From Sclerotinia nivalis (lineage: Eukaryota; Ascomycota; Leotiomycetes; Helotiales; Sclerotiniaceae), in contig JAPEIS010000005.1 of NCBI GenBank assembly GCA_029531795.1, positions 928,001 to 992,000 on the forward strand: a stretch of 64,000 nucleotides of DNA, given 5' to 3'. Shown here in pieces: positions 33,185-44,480 of the stretch. The notes under the pieces are model-generated. The model did no database searches and had not been told where the DNA came from. It was given only the letters and a program-made list of their open reading frames with translations. Every line of letters starts with the position of its first letter. Within the stretch, counting starts at the first letter, position 1. The position numbers and the translations under genes were made by a program.

Positions 33185-33712
33185 TTATTTATAAAATTGT
33201 CGTGTTTTTTCGAATACATCAAAACGATGAACGAAATCTTCGAAGCCGGTGTTTACTTGTGCAACCTGTGTTTTGATTATATTGATTATTCGAATTATAT
33301 CGGCAATAAATATATCTGAATGATTTTCGATGAAATCGATGATATTGGAGAAATGGATTTCTTTGTTATTTGGAGATGCGAGTATTTGGGAACTTCTTTT
33401 ATAGATAGGAAAGCGATGGATAGTCTTTTCCTTTTGCTTTAGAACTATTGTTGTATCAAATCTCAAAATGAAAGAGGCGAAGGGAAAAGAACAATCGTTG
33501 ATAGGATTGTTCAAAGGTGAAACTGTAGAAGTTCTTTTAAGCGAATTGAATAAACTATTTAGAAAATTCATAGTGAAGTAAATATTTTTTTGATGAATTG
33601 AATTTGTTTTGGATATACAATTATAATATGTTGAATAAAATAAAGGTAAGGAGGAAGAAGAGCAGGGTAAAAATTGAAATAAGTAAACAAACGATAGAAA
33701 AAGCAAAAACAA
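33185..33712 (-). CDS. Hypothetical protein, 175 codons
   Basis: One of the longest uninterrupted frames, in a stretch with more G and C than its surroundings. The first ~45 residues are hydrophobic and Ser/Tyr-rich (MFLLFLSFVYLFQF), which could be a membrane or signal segment or just translated low complexity. An internal Met (near 33,571) opens a more protein-like part: MNFLNSLFNSLKRT, SFILRFDTTIVLKQKEKTI, HRFPIYKRSSQIL, ENHSDIFIADIIRIINI, VNTGFEDFVHRFD. No family recognised. It lies just downstream of gypsy B's chromodomain end and could be part of B's 3' region or an independent remnant. Confidence 0.3.
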   Translation of the reverse strand: MFLLFLSFVYLFQFLPCSSSSLPLFYSTYYNCISKTNSIHQKNIYFTMNFLNSLFNSLKRTSTVSPLNNPINDCSFPFASFILRFDTTIVLKQKEKTIHRFPIYKRSSQILASPNNKEIHFSNIIDFIENHSDIFIADIIRIINIIKTQVAQVNTGFEDFVHRFDVFEKTRQFYK

Positions 33713-33869
33713 TAAGTGATTTTTCGAATGAATTATGAATTAATTGTAATTTTCTTTTCAAAGGAAGGAAAAGCGAATAAATAATTTTGTTTTGTTGTTC
33801 TATTTATAGATTTACCATTTGCAAACTCGTTGTAATCGTCATTATCATTTTTCTAGACTTTTATTTATT
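33713..33869 (-). other. Region after gypsy B chromodomain
   Basis: Past the chromodomain's EAIEP block, no LTR start or polypurine tract can be placed with confidence. B's 3' LTR is therefore not identified. Confidence 0.3.
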
Positions 33870-35064
33870 CAGAAAGATGATTAAAAGGTTCTATAGCCTC
33901 GGGGTATTGAATATGAAACTTCTGTATCTTGTATAGAATGTATATAATATCAGAATAATAATACTATATAGAGTTGTTATTGTATCCTATCTATTTTACC
34001 TTATATCGAACTTGTTTATAAAGGAGTTTCGAGGCTAGGATTTGCTGTACTTTGAATTCTGTATTTGCAGTAATTATAATAGATGAAGAAGATTCGTTGT
34101 ATTATTCGGGAATAGGGTTTTTTGTAGCTTTTTGTAATTTATCAAAGGAGAAGATCTTATATATATTTATACTTTCGAGAAGATCTAATTGATACAAATA
34201 GTCTACTTTTTCGAGAATACAATATAATTTTGCTATTTGTAGATCGAGTTTACAACTAAATCGTTTTGTAATGAAATTCCTAATAGTAATATATACTTTG
34301 TTTTCTATTTAGAAATCGATTGATTTTTAATAACGATTGATATCTTTTATTTTCTTTTGTCATATTTTGGAGAGGATATCCTTGGTTATTTTTCAAATTT
34401 CATATATACGTTTGGAGAAGATTTGGGTATCTGTATAGTTCAACTTTTTTGTTACTGTATAAAGAGTATTAGAAAAGGGTCTATTTCAATCGAAGGAAAT
34501 AATTGGGAAGTATTCATTTTGAAATTCAAAAGGGGATATTCCTAAGTTTTTATAAAGCATAATAAACTATATATAATCCATTATATATAAGAATTCCAAT
34601 CAATTTTTTTGATAATAATTAATATATAATCGGAGGTGTTAATCCAGGTATTAGTTTATAATTTCGATTTGTTTATTTGTTTGAAAATGATAAGTTATAA
34701 ATAGTTTTAATTTGATATTTAGGATTCATATGAATTCGTTCCAAAAGCCGGATATGAATTGTAAATCTCTATCGAATATGATAATAGTTGGGGTACCTTT
34801 TCAACAATAAATATAGTTCAGATACATTAAAGCCATTTCCCGGGCAATTGCGATACGACAGTAAAGAACGCACATCGATTGTTCCGACAACCCATCGATA
34901 ATTATAAAAACATTATTATATATATATTTATCCTTTAAAAAGGATTTGAAATCTATTGATATATTTATTTATAATCTAATAGAAATGGACAAAGGGTATA
35001 AAAAACCAAGTATTCGATTTCTTAAAATATAATAATTGTAGCAAGTAGTACAATTGTCGATATA
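33870..35064 (-). pseudogene. gypsy B: integrase core, C-terminal part and chromodomain
   Basis: Minus strand. Starting at the nested element's edge: DNCTTCYN (CxxC of the zinc domain), IDFKSFLKDKY and VFIIIDGLSEQSMCV (first Asp), TIIIFDRDLQFISGFWNEF (second Asp), then TYHFQTNKQIEIIN with the catalytic Glu kept. Next come FEFQNGYFPQLSF and DINRYWKSIDFQIGNKVYI-type blocks. The chromodomain follows (FEVQQILASKLLYKQVRYK, VKWIGYND, FHIQYPEAIEP) at about 34,060-33,880. Stops match Trp/Gln/Arg positions. The piece is continuous in frame with 41,912 onward once gypsy A is removed. Confidence 0.85.
35060..35064. other. Target-site duplication of gypsy A (left)
   Basis: ATATA, identical to 41,912-41,916 on the other side of the element. 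Confidence 0.85.
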
Positions 35065-35227
35065 TATCACGGTGAGGGAAAAGGTATATGTAGGGTTGAT
35101 CTATAGTTGTACTACGAGGAGGGGAAGAAGGTTAAGGAGGTAACCTGACTATATAGAAGTGAGTGTATGTATGTGTGCCTAAGGTATATATGATTATGTA
35201 TAAATGAAGGGGGATGAACCTGTAACA
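35065..35227 (-). repeat. gypsy A 3' LTR
   Basis: On the minus strand it begins TGTTACAGGTTCATCCCCCT and ends CTCACCGTGATA. The 5' LTR has the same length and differs by substitutions that are nearly all transitions (for example ACCGTGATA here against ACTATGATA). The terminal GTGATA is probably an original GTGACA changed by RIP. Confidence 0.95.
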
Positions 35228-35245
35228 GTACCCCCTTCTTAAGAA
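35228..35245 (-). other. gypsy A polypurine tract
   Basis: Minus strand reads TTCTTAAGAAGGGGGTAC immediately before the LTR start: the expected position and composition of the plus-strand DNA primer. Confidence 0.85.
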
Positions 35246-35760
35246 ACCCATTTGACCCCAAATAGGTATTAAAAAATAAAGAAAAATAAAGAAAAAATAC
35301 AGGTCCCTTCCTTCAATTAGATCTCCGAACAAAAACGTATGGTATTTTTTAATAACGTGATATCCCTTAATGCTATATTCTCTATTGCAATAACATGTAA
35401 TATACCTTTAGGCGAAACGAATAGTCTTGGTATGAGTGGATCTTTGTAGAGTGGGTGTAGCAATTGCATTGTATGATTCTGGTTGCAAATTCTGTGGTTC
35501 CGGTTGTAATATAGCAGTGTCGGGGTGCTTTAGAACTCAAGTTGGTGGCCCTGGCTTCTCTGGGTGAAAGCGATGATATTTGATAAGAATTTTTTCGTTA
35601 CCCTTTAAATCATTAATTGATTGCTAAATTGGTATGTAGTGTTTCTATTTGATCAAATAATAGTGGTTATCTTTATTGTGATTATCTAGAACTCTTTCAA
35701 ATATTCATTTTTGAATAGATTTATTTTTATTATTGTCCTGTTCCAAAACTCTATCCTATA
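35246..35760 (-). pseudogene. gypsy A: chromodomain and pol C terminus
   Basis: Minus strand. IFERVLDNHNKDNHYYLIK near 35,700 followed by KHYIPIQQSINDLKGNEKI (single stop between) matches the chromodomain pattern FEVExIL..R....YLIKWK.Y. Then YHRFHPEKPGPPTQ (one stop) and a Pro/Gln-rich tail (HPDTAILQPEPQNLQPE). This end of the element is notably less mutated than the rest. The final open frame (35,332-35,132) runs GFLRRGYCYRF through the polypurine tract into the LTR, a common arrangement in these elements. Confidence 0.8.
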
Positions 35761-37140
35761 TAATTAGGGACTTTGATTCGTTAATCATTGTTTGAACCAG
35801 AAAGTGAGAATTAGTATGAATTGGAAGTAAAAGAGAATGATAGAAAACAGAGAAGATTTTAATGTTTTCAGATAATTGAATAAAACAAATATAGAAATAA
35901 ACTTTGATAATCTTATAAAAACCAATCTATTTATTATTTAGCTTTTTTGCTTTATACAAGATCTTTATATTCTTAATATTGATATAGACTTTTTGGTCAA
36001 TTATATAGCGAAATAAATCAAAATAATAACAATTAGTATAATCCTTATAAATAGCAATTGTTTGTTATACAAAAATACAAAGTTGTTTTAAGATATATTC
36101 TATACGATCCGTAATTCGATTACTTTTAAAGAATTCCCGTTTTTGTATTAGAATTATATCCGGCGGACAAAGTTTACTAAACTCAATATCTAGATACAAA
36201 TTAAAGCTATAATTAGCGAAAAAAAAATGAACAATTAATCGTTTCAGAAACCATATTATTGAATGCAAATTCGATTAAGAATAGCCAATCCAATCAATCA
36301 TCTTGATAATAGTTAACAAAAGCTTGTAAATATTGCTTCAGAACCGAATTAATATATTCGATTTGATTATCTATTTGAAGATGAAAAACTGAAGAATGCT
36401 TTAAGGTAATTCCCAATCGCTTCGAAAATTGTAATTAGAATCCTGATACGAATTGTGTTTTCCAATCGGAAATGATATTGTTCGGAAGTTTATGAAGTGT
36501 ATAAATATAGTTGATGAAGATATCGATTAGTTTCTTTATTATTAATGTATATATATTGATGAAATATTTCATTTTGGTTAGTTTATAGATTATTATCAAG
36601 ATATGTTTATAAATAGAATTATAATGAATGTAATTTAAGAGTGGTATAATATAATCGATTGAGATATTAGATTATATATGAAAAGGGATAGGTAGCAATT
36701 TCAAAAATCTAGAAGGTATCGATTTAGACGATTTGATATAAATACAAAGTTTGCAGGTTTTTATATAAGATACGATTTCCAAATGTATATTAGGCTATTA
36801 GTATATATGAGAAACAAGATCGATTGTTTTAATTCGATCAGGATAATCAATAGAATTAGAAGAATGAGTTCGATAGATAATTTGGAGCTTAAGTTTATCG
36901 TTTGATGGAATCCAAAGTTTATCTCGATAGTAAATTCTATTATTTTGGATTAAACAATTTTGTATAACGATTCGAAGAGTTTTATAATACTTCTTTGATT
37001 ATTTAGTTATCGATAAATTGTTAAAAGTAAAAATGAATTGATTTGCGATATCAGATCTAGTATACATTGTATCGATTAGAATATCAATTGATTGATTGTA
37101 GAATGATACTATTATCTTTATCGATATCAAATTGATATAC
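35761..37140 (-). pseudogene. gypsy A: integrase
   Basis: Minus strand. After the RNase H, the core is clear: LPNNIISDWKTQFVSGF (second Asp, near 36,480), LGITLKHSSVFHLQIDNQ, QIEYINSVLKQYLQAF with the catalytic Glu kept, VNYYQDDWIGYS, then VHFFFANYSFNLYLDIEF, the post-core block in the open frame 36,268-36,065. The zinc-binding domain upstream (about 37,000-36,760) is poorly kept. Several stops at Trp and Gln codons. Confidence 0.85.
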
Positions 37141-37950
37141 CCAATCAAATCCTTATAAAGATTAGTGTCAAAATAGTTCTAAAAGAGAACAATACGTTTT
37201 CGATTCTTTAGATATTTATCGTTTGAATCAAAGTGATATAATCGATCTTCGTATTTTCTATTGAGCACATCTGATCGAATAGTCTTGTTTCCCGGTCGAT
37301 AAACTATATAGAAATTATATTGAAACAAAAATTCGGATCATTGTATTTATTATTAATTAAGGGCTTTTGTAATTATAAAATATTCGAGGTTTTTATAATC
37401 AATAAGAATCTCGAATTCCTTTTGTAAACTTTAAAACCCCGAACATTATTCTTCTATTGTTTTGATAATAACGAGTAATTCCTTATTGTAGATCTTATAA
37501 TTGTATTTTATCGTTATATACTTAGATAAAAAATAAACGATCAAATACAAAATATTATCATTATTGTATTACAAAAGAACTCTTTCTAAAGTCCAATCGG
37601 AAATATCGATTTCCAAAACAGTTTTCCGTTTGTAATCGAAGTATACCAAAACCGGTATCATTATGAAAGCCCTTTTTAAAGTATCAAAAATCTTTATAAT
37701 CCACTTTTATATAATATTCTTTTGTAAAAGATTGTTGAGAGAACGATAAATCTTTGAAAAATCTTTTATAAAATATTAATAGAAGTTGGTGAAGCTAAAA
37801 AATCATTGTAAATCCTTTATATATAAAAGCAATTTCCAAGATATAATAATTATAATCTTTTCTTGATCTATTTCAATGTCTTCGATTGTAATAATAAAAT
37901 CTAGATACTTTGTTTTTGTAATTTCGAATTTGTATTTGTTAATATTAATC
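37141..37950 (-). pseudogene. gypsy A: RNase H
   Basis: Minus strand. YNYKIYNKELLVIIKTIEE near 37,500 and EFEILIDYKNLEYFIITKA near 37,400 match the NYEIYDKELLAIV and LTDHKNLEYF blocks. The catalytic Asp in IDYKNLEYF is kept. Stops occur at Trp/Gln positions. Confidence 0.8.
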
Positions 37951-38720
37951 TGTAATCCAATATTTATTAGTTTTTGAATTATTTAACAAATATACTCCTT
38001 ATGCTTTATAGGATTATTGGAATAAATTAAGATATCATCGAGATATACAATACAATATTTGTTCAACTTGTCGAAAAGCATATGATTAATATAATATTGA
38101 AACGATATAAGTGTATTGCAAAAGCCGAAAAGTATAACTAGAGATTCAAAAAGATCAAAACGAATGATAAATATAGTTTTCTATTTATCCTTTTCAACGA
38201 TTCGCAATTTGTTGAATACTGTAATGATATCAAGCTTAATATAAATTTTTATATTACAAAGAATATCTAATATTTTGTAAACGATAAATAATAGATAACG
38301 ATTCTTTATAATAACATTATTAAGTCCTCGATAATCTTGATAGATATAAATCCCCCTTTTAGGCTTAGTAATCAACAATAAAGGAAAGATGTATTACAAC
38401 CTTGATTCCCGAATAAACTCTTTGGAAAGATTATTATCAAGCTATTTACGTATTATCACTAATTCCATTGACAATAGAGGATAGTTTTTGAAGTAAGATG
38501 GTTTTTTATTAAGTATCAATTCAATCTTATGGTCTCAAATTTGATAAGGTGATAATTTATCTATATAATATAGAAGAAAGACAAAAAGTTTATTTTGTAA
38601 TTATATAAAGAGCTTTTGTTGTATTTGATTGTTATTAAAAAAAGATTTGCCGGTTAAAAATTTATCAATATCAATCTCAAAGACCTTCTGTAGACAGAGC
38701 GATTTATAATAATTATATAT
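37951..38720 (-). pseudogene. gypsy A: reverse transcriptase
   Basis: Minus strand. The open frame 38,378-38,181 reads KRGIYIYQDYRGLNNVIIKN, then IKIYIKLDIITVFNKLRI with the first catalytic Asp. Near 38,040 the active site reads YLDDILIYSNNPIKHKEYI with both Asp intact, the best-kept RT active site in the window. Stops elsewhere prevent function. Confidence 0.9.
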
Positions 38721-39900
38721 AAAATCATAAAGTTATAATAGAGTTTTAGAAAGTATCTTTGTTATATTATTCTATCTTTGTAAAATCGATCGAAAATCCT
38801 TTTCTGTGAATATCGAAAATAATGTAGTTTATTGTAGATAATCTTGCTCAATAGTTTTCTATATAATATTCAATTTATTCTATATCAATTGGATAACCCG
38901 AATGTTATTTTGTTGATAGAACAAAACAAAGCTAGAAGTTTGCAATCAACGAATGTTATTTATATTTGGGTTTGTATTTTTGTAAATAGATATAAGGAGT
39001 ACTTTAATAGAAAACAAAAGCAAATGGTTTTTTGGATTATAAATAAGGCGATATCGATTTGCAATCTTCAAAATCGATTTTGGATGTGGGCAATTAGGAA
39101 TTATCTGTATTTGATTATTTGATTCTTTGTAGTGTTTTGTTCGATAATGATTTATATTAGGTATTAGATCTTATTGAAATTCGAGATCAATAAAAGAATC
39201 GTTAGATTATAATATATAATTTTTGTTTGGTATCTTTTTGATAGAAGGTTTTTTATAAGGAGTTTCTTTAGGAATAGAAAATGTTTGAATAGATAAAGAA
39301 TCGATATCATCTTTTAGATAATTTTTGATATAAAGAAAGTGATATTTATAATTCATATATTTAGCTTTTATATTAAGATCAATAAGGAATTTATTTAAAG
39401 ATTCGATAGTATTGATAATCTGTTATGGGATAATTTTTGTTAGATTCTTTTGTTCTTTAATCGAAGATAGAATCGTTGATGTACTAATTGGCTCTGAATT
39501 ATAATATATCGAACAATTGGAAATACAATAATTTGAAAAGAATATTAAACTTATCTTTATCTAATTGATAATAGGATTGTAATATTATAATTATAGTAAA
39601 CTAAAGATTAATGATATCTTTAATGAAAATTAGATGATATAAAAAGATCAATATTTATAATGATCCTTTATAACGATTTCCATTATAAAATATTCTGTAA
39701 TTCTATCGACGATCTTTTCATCAGCAAATCGAAGTTCACAAGGAAAAGGTAAGAATTATATTTCGATATTATATTTGAGAACAAAAGAATGATTAGTGAA
39801 GGCTTTCTTAGAGTATTTATTATCAATGAAATTTGTAACAATAAAAGAGTTTTTATATATAAAGAATATAATAATTTTAATAAATAAAGATTTACTATTT
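38721..39900 (-). pseudogene. gypsy A: protease/linker region
   Basis: Minus-strand pol N-terminal region between gag and RT. I cannot identify the protease DSG motif with confidence. Open frames on the plus strand here (38,844-39,122; 39,796-40,011) are antisense. Confidence 0.45.
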
Positions 39901-41380
39901 ATAAAGTTGAATTGTAATGATTTATATTTATCTATTTTTCGATTTACCTTTTTGCTTTTAATATTTCTTTACAAACAATTTTTTGTAAAGATTAGTCTTT
40001 TCTTTATTTAGGATTTTCTTTAATTAAATTGGATATAAAAACAATCTTCTTTAATTCGATATAGTTTTATTATTGTACCTGATTTAGATATTGTTGATCT
40101 TATATTCAATTACTAGTATATCTTCCTTGAAATCCATTACGACCATTGTTAAATCTATTAGCATTTCGGAAAGCTGAAATGATAGTATATTGAATGGGAA
40201 CCAGATTAATTAGAGCGACGGTATTATGATTGGAAAAGGCATTAATAGGAGTCTATTTGCCAAGAAAAAGATTATTGTTGATATTATAAATAATATAACA
40301 ATCAATCTGAAGATAACCGATCCTACTATAATAATTGTAAGAAATTATAGGATTAAATTTCTTTTTCTTATTTTGCTAATCCTTTTGTTGTTATCCCTTC
40401 TACTTTATTGTATCGAGATCTATAAAATCATCATCATCAACAACAAATACATTACCAGAATTTTTGTTATAATACTTAATATTATAAAGATTCTAACTCC
40501 AAATAAAGAATTTCTTTTGTTAATCATCAATATCGTTGATAATACAGGGATTCGAATCATCAATAATTAAAGTTCAGAAAAGGACAATAACCTTTTACTT
40601 CATTGTATTAACAATCTTACGATCAAATTTATAATAAGAATTAACTAGATAAAATAATATGGAAAAGAAAGCCGAAAAGGATTTCTTTGAATCTATAGAA
40701 AACTTATCAAATTTGAACGAAGCTTCCCTTTCAATGTCTACAGAGATATATAATTTGTTCAATTTAATTAAAAACAAAATAATAGAATCAAAACAAATAA
40801 GATCATCAATAAATCTGATAATATCTATAATATACTTTTGTTGCATTTGACTATCGAGAAGATTAATAATATAACTAATCTTCTTTTATTCGAAAACAAA
40901 AAATTGTAAATTGATTATCCAATAGAATTGCAAATCCAACTTTCAGGATTGATAATCCTTTTAATAAATAAGAATATTAGATCTTTTATCTTTAAAAACA
41001 AATAGATCCTTTTGAATTTAGCAAAGAATAATTGGTTTCTGACCAATGACAACACCACTGACATTCAACTGAACTTGCTTACCAATTAGAATACAAAAAA
41101 GCCCAACATTTTCTGTTTTGTATTTCTTAATCTTATTTGTTTGAATAACAATATAAATAATTTGAATAATAAAGCAATCTTCGATAATAAAGAAAATATA
41201 ATTCAGATAAGTAATTTGTTCGTTAGGATCGATAATAAAGTTTAGTATTACTAGAATATTCAATTCTATTAGAATTTGTATAATAGTAGATCATTGATCA
41301 AAGACTTATTGGATTCCGATACGAATTTCCTCGATAAAAGTAGGAGTCGCATTATCAGTAGATATAGAACCAAAAACCAT
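39901..41380 (-). pseudogene. gypsy A: gag remnant
   Basis: Minus strand. FRNANRFNNGRNGFQGRYTS near 40,160-40,100 is an Arg/Asn/Gly-rich segment typical of the basic region before the zinc knuckle in fungal gypsy gag; a similar NRRNFQRNNYQSYNNH occurs in gypsy C's gag arm (about 50,070). The knuckle itself is not clearly readable. Overlapping open frames on both strands at 40,595-40,850 should be read as minus-strand gag. Confidence 0.6.
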
Positions 41381-41384
41381 TGTA

Positions 41385-41690
41385 AAAAGAATTACAATTG
41401 TACAAAAGTAATCGATAAAGAAACTGCAACCGTACAAAAGCAATCAATAAAGAAAATGCAATCATACAAAAGCAACGCATATACAAAATGCGATTGTACA
41501 AAAACAATCAAAAACAGATACAGAAGTCTGCGAATAAATATGATCGTATAGAAGCAATCAGAGATCAGAAGCTGTACAAAAGCAAATAAAAAAGCTGTAC
41601 AAAAGCAGATAAGAAATATGATTGTACAAAAACAGACGAGTTACGATAACACAAAAGTAATCGAAAACAGATACAGAAGCCTACAGATGA
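41385..41690 (-). repeat. Tandem repeat in gypsy A 5' leader
   Basis: At least eight degenerate units built on TGTACAAAAGCAATC (plus strand), spaced ~25-45 bp, between the 5' LTR and gag. Spacer words such as GATAAAGAAAATGCAATC and ACAGATACAGAAG also recur. The plus-strand open frame 41,276-41,551 is the repeat translated. It could be a leader or packaging region expanded by slippage. Confidence 0.7.
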
Positions 41691-41748
41691 TTTAGCAAGG
41701 CCAAATCATTTTGTAAAGTGATGAGGTCTTTGAAAGGATAATACAAAC

Positions 41749-41911
41749 TATCATAGTAAAGGAAAAGATATATATAGGGTTGATCTATAATTGTACTACA
41801 AGAAGGGGAAGAAGATCAAGGAGGTGATCTGATTATATAGAAATGAGTGTATGCATATATGCTTAAGGCACATATTATCACGTATAGGTGAAGGGGGATG
41901 AACCTGTAACA
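41749..41911 (-). repeat. gypsy A 5' LTR
   Basis: Minus strand TGTTACAGGTTCATCCCCCT to ACTATGATA, 163 bp, aligned with the 3' LTR over its whole length. Immediately outside lies the ATATA duplication (41,912-41,916). Confidence 0.95.
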
Positions 41912-43700
41912 ATATACTAATTGATATAATCGATCATTCCTTTTCAAAAGTATTATTTCTTTATAATCAACTTCGTTTTGATTTTATCAGAATAAATTGA
42001 AGAGATTTGGGTATAGATTTCTTTTATAAAATTAATACAAAAACCATCTATATCAGGTACAATCAATCGATTTTTATAAAATAATAAACTATTATATATT
42101 GAATATTCTTTTTTCAAATTAGTTGCCAAATCATATTTTAATTGTATCGATAAATATATATAATTAATTTATAGAATACAATTTACTAGATCAAGTTTCT
42201 TTATTTTAATAATTAGAATTGTAATTACCTCTTCTTCTTTTATATTGAGTTTGTTTAATATTTTCTTGTTAAGAACTTCTAGTAGGAGTAGGATTTGAAT
42301 GTATTACTTAAAACATAACATCTCCTGGAATTCCATTTCCTGATTACAATAGTTCAAAATATCCATTATAATATTATTTACTTTTGCTCGGTATAATATT
42401 TCGATCAAAAGTTTGCTAGGATTTCAGATTATCCGGTTTGTTATTGATTTAGCATTTTCTTTATTATGAAATATTCCAAGGTTTTATAGTTTATCACGAC
42501 TTTTATATAATGAAGAACTCTAATAAGTTTTATTCTCCAAGTTTTGAAAACTTTAATAATAATAAGTATTTCTTTATCGAATATTATATAATTCATTTCA
42601 GTTGAGAATATTGTTTTAGTAAAAAAAGCAACAAAGTATCATTGATTATTATTATATAATTGAAAGAGCATTCTTTCAACAATATCATCTGAAATATTGG
42701 TTTCGATTATGATTTGTAGATATAATTAATAATACTTTAGAACAAAAGTTTGAAGCATCATTTTCTTAAAATGATCAAAAACAACGATACAATTGCTGTT
42801 CTATATATATAAAAAGTCTTTCTTTGTTAGATTGATAAACAAACGAACAATTCATCCGAAATCTTGAATAAAGTATTTGTAAAAGTTGCAAAACCCTAAA
42901 AAGGATTGTATTCTTTTAATATTTGTAGAAGCTTTCTATTCTTTTACAATCTCAATCTTTTTTGGATCTATTTCTATTTTTTTGGTAGAAATAATGAAAC
43001 CAAGGTATTTAATCCTTTCAATACTGAATTTATATTTATTGATATCGGCTTATAATCCGGTTTTACAAAGGCAATTAAGAACTTGTAGTATATACATTTT
43101 GTGATCCGCTTTGTTCTCGAAGTAAATCAAGATATCGTTTAGGTAAATCATATAGATCATATCCAAAAAATCGAAAAAAATGTTATTCATATAGTGTTAA
43201 TAAATAACAAAACCATTAATCAATCCGAAAGACAAGACTTTATATTTATAAGTTCTGTATTGGGTTCGGAATGTAATCAAGTCTTCGAAATCAGAATGCA
43301 TATAAATTTAATGGAATACTTATCGAATATCTAATTTTGTGAATATCTTAGATTTTGATATACATATTAAAATCTTATCGATCAATAGCAAAAGGTATTC
43401 GTCCCTTTTGATAATAATATTAAATCATCGGAAATCAATATAGAAATGTAAACTATTGTTTAATTTGGAAACAAAAAGTATTGGTACTACAAATGAAAAG
43501 GAGCTAATTTCGATGAAATTCTTTTTTAGATTATCGATAAAGTATTCCTTAACAATTAAGAGTTCTTCCAAGGATATATTATAAATAGGGTTAGTTCTAA
43601 ATTAGATATTTGATAGAATTTCGATTTTATAATTATATACTGTATATTGGGATAATTTATTAGATTCCTTTTTTGAAAAGATATCGAGATATTCATAATA
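41912..43700 (-). pseudogene. gypsy B: RT, RNase H and integrase zinc domain
   Basis: Minus strand, upstream part of B's pol. RT active site reads YLNDILIYFENKADH near 43,150 (YLDD with Asp to Asn), preceded by IFTKLDIR near 43,350. RNase H: MNYIIFDKEILIIIKVFKT near 42,590 and INYKTLEYFIIKKML near 42,480. Linker: RLIVPDIDGF near 42,060. The zinc domain ends in YF-stop-KGMIDYIN-stop-YIDNC across the nested element: the first part reaches 41,912 and the CTTC continues at 35,059. The stop after YF stands where relatives have Trp. Confidence 0.85.
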
Positions 43701-43703
43701 TAT

Positions 43704-44480
43704 TTAAAGAATTTTTTGAAGTAATTCTTGAAGTTCTTTATTATTGATATTCCTTATTCGATTCTTTAATACTATATTGATTTTGTAGATATTAATAGAA
43801 AAAATAGTATTATCATAACAACGATTATATATTTTGAAAGTTTCGACGGAAATCACAATAATATCGATAGTAGTTTGGGATAGGTAGTTTGATTGATAAT
43901 ATTCAGAGAATAGCTTATTTAGAAAAACAGAACGATTAATTAATTTGGTTTTTTCGGAAAATATCAAATCGTTTTTGGTCCTTGCAAAAGGAAACAAATT
44001 ATGATTTTTGGTACCCTCGAAGGAGAGCAAAAATTGTTCTATAGATGAGCTTTCTTTGAATTCTTTTTCCATCTATCGAAAGTTGATATATAAATCCTAT
44101 TCATGTTTAGTAGTGAATCTGATTAATGAAGATAAAAGTTTTATATAATCGATTTCGAAGAAGATATCACAATATTGTATATCTTTTTCGATTTCGGGGT
44201 TGGATAATGATTTGAAGGCTGAAAGAAACTTTCAGGAAATAGTGATGTCCCTTGAAAAGTATAGGACTAATGGTAAATCTTTTGGTTATACTAATTGGTA
44301 GTTGAATGACCGGGGTATCATATCATAAACTTTGAATTATAGATCTCCGATAATAATATCCTTTTTTATTTCAATTAATAGAAAAGGGATTTGAAGGAAG
44401 GTTCTATCATTTAACCGAAATGTTAAACGAATAGAATAAATAACGGCGGTGTCTTATCAGCTATTATATCCTTGAACAAG
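43704..44480 (-). pseudogene. gypsy B: protease and protease-RT linker
   Basis: Minus strand. Near 44,360 the frame reads IPFLLIEIKKDIIIGDL, matching the ILG-type end of chromovirus proteases (DIILGxxW), then RSFNYQLV and PKDLPLVLYF. The open frame 44,072-43,704 (122 codons) is the linker before RT and ends NNKELQELLQKIL, just before the YLDIFSKKES block that opens the RT region. The catalytic Asp-Ser-Gly is not confidently placed. Confidence 0.65.

Larger units (their letters stand above)
35065..41911 (-). mobile_element. gypsy A: complete 6.85-kb chromovirus nested in gypsy B
   Basis: Minus-strand LTR retrotransposon with two LTRs of exactly 163 bp (35,065-35,227 and 41,749-41,911), a 5-bp target duplication, a polypurine tract before the 3' LTR, gag, and pol in the order RT, RNase H, integrase, chromodomain. 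It lies in B's integrase gene. Internal sequence resembles gypsy C (51-57 kb), but the LTRs differ (TGTTACAGG here, TGTCACGGG in C). Stops throughout pol make it inactive. Confidence 0.95.

Noticed and set aside
40659..40850. Plus-strand open frame overlapping a minus-strand one
   Set aside because: Lies inside gypsy A gag, which is read from the minus strand.
42886..43104. 72-codon open frame on the plus strand
   Set aside because: Antisense to gypsy B reverse transcriptase C-terminal part.
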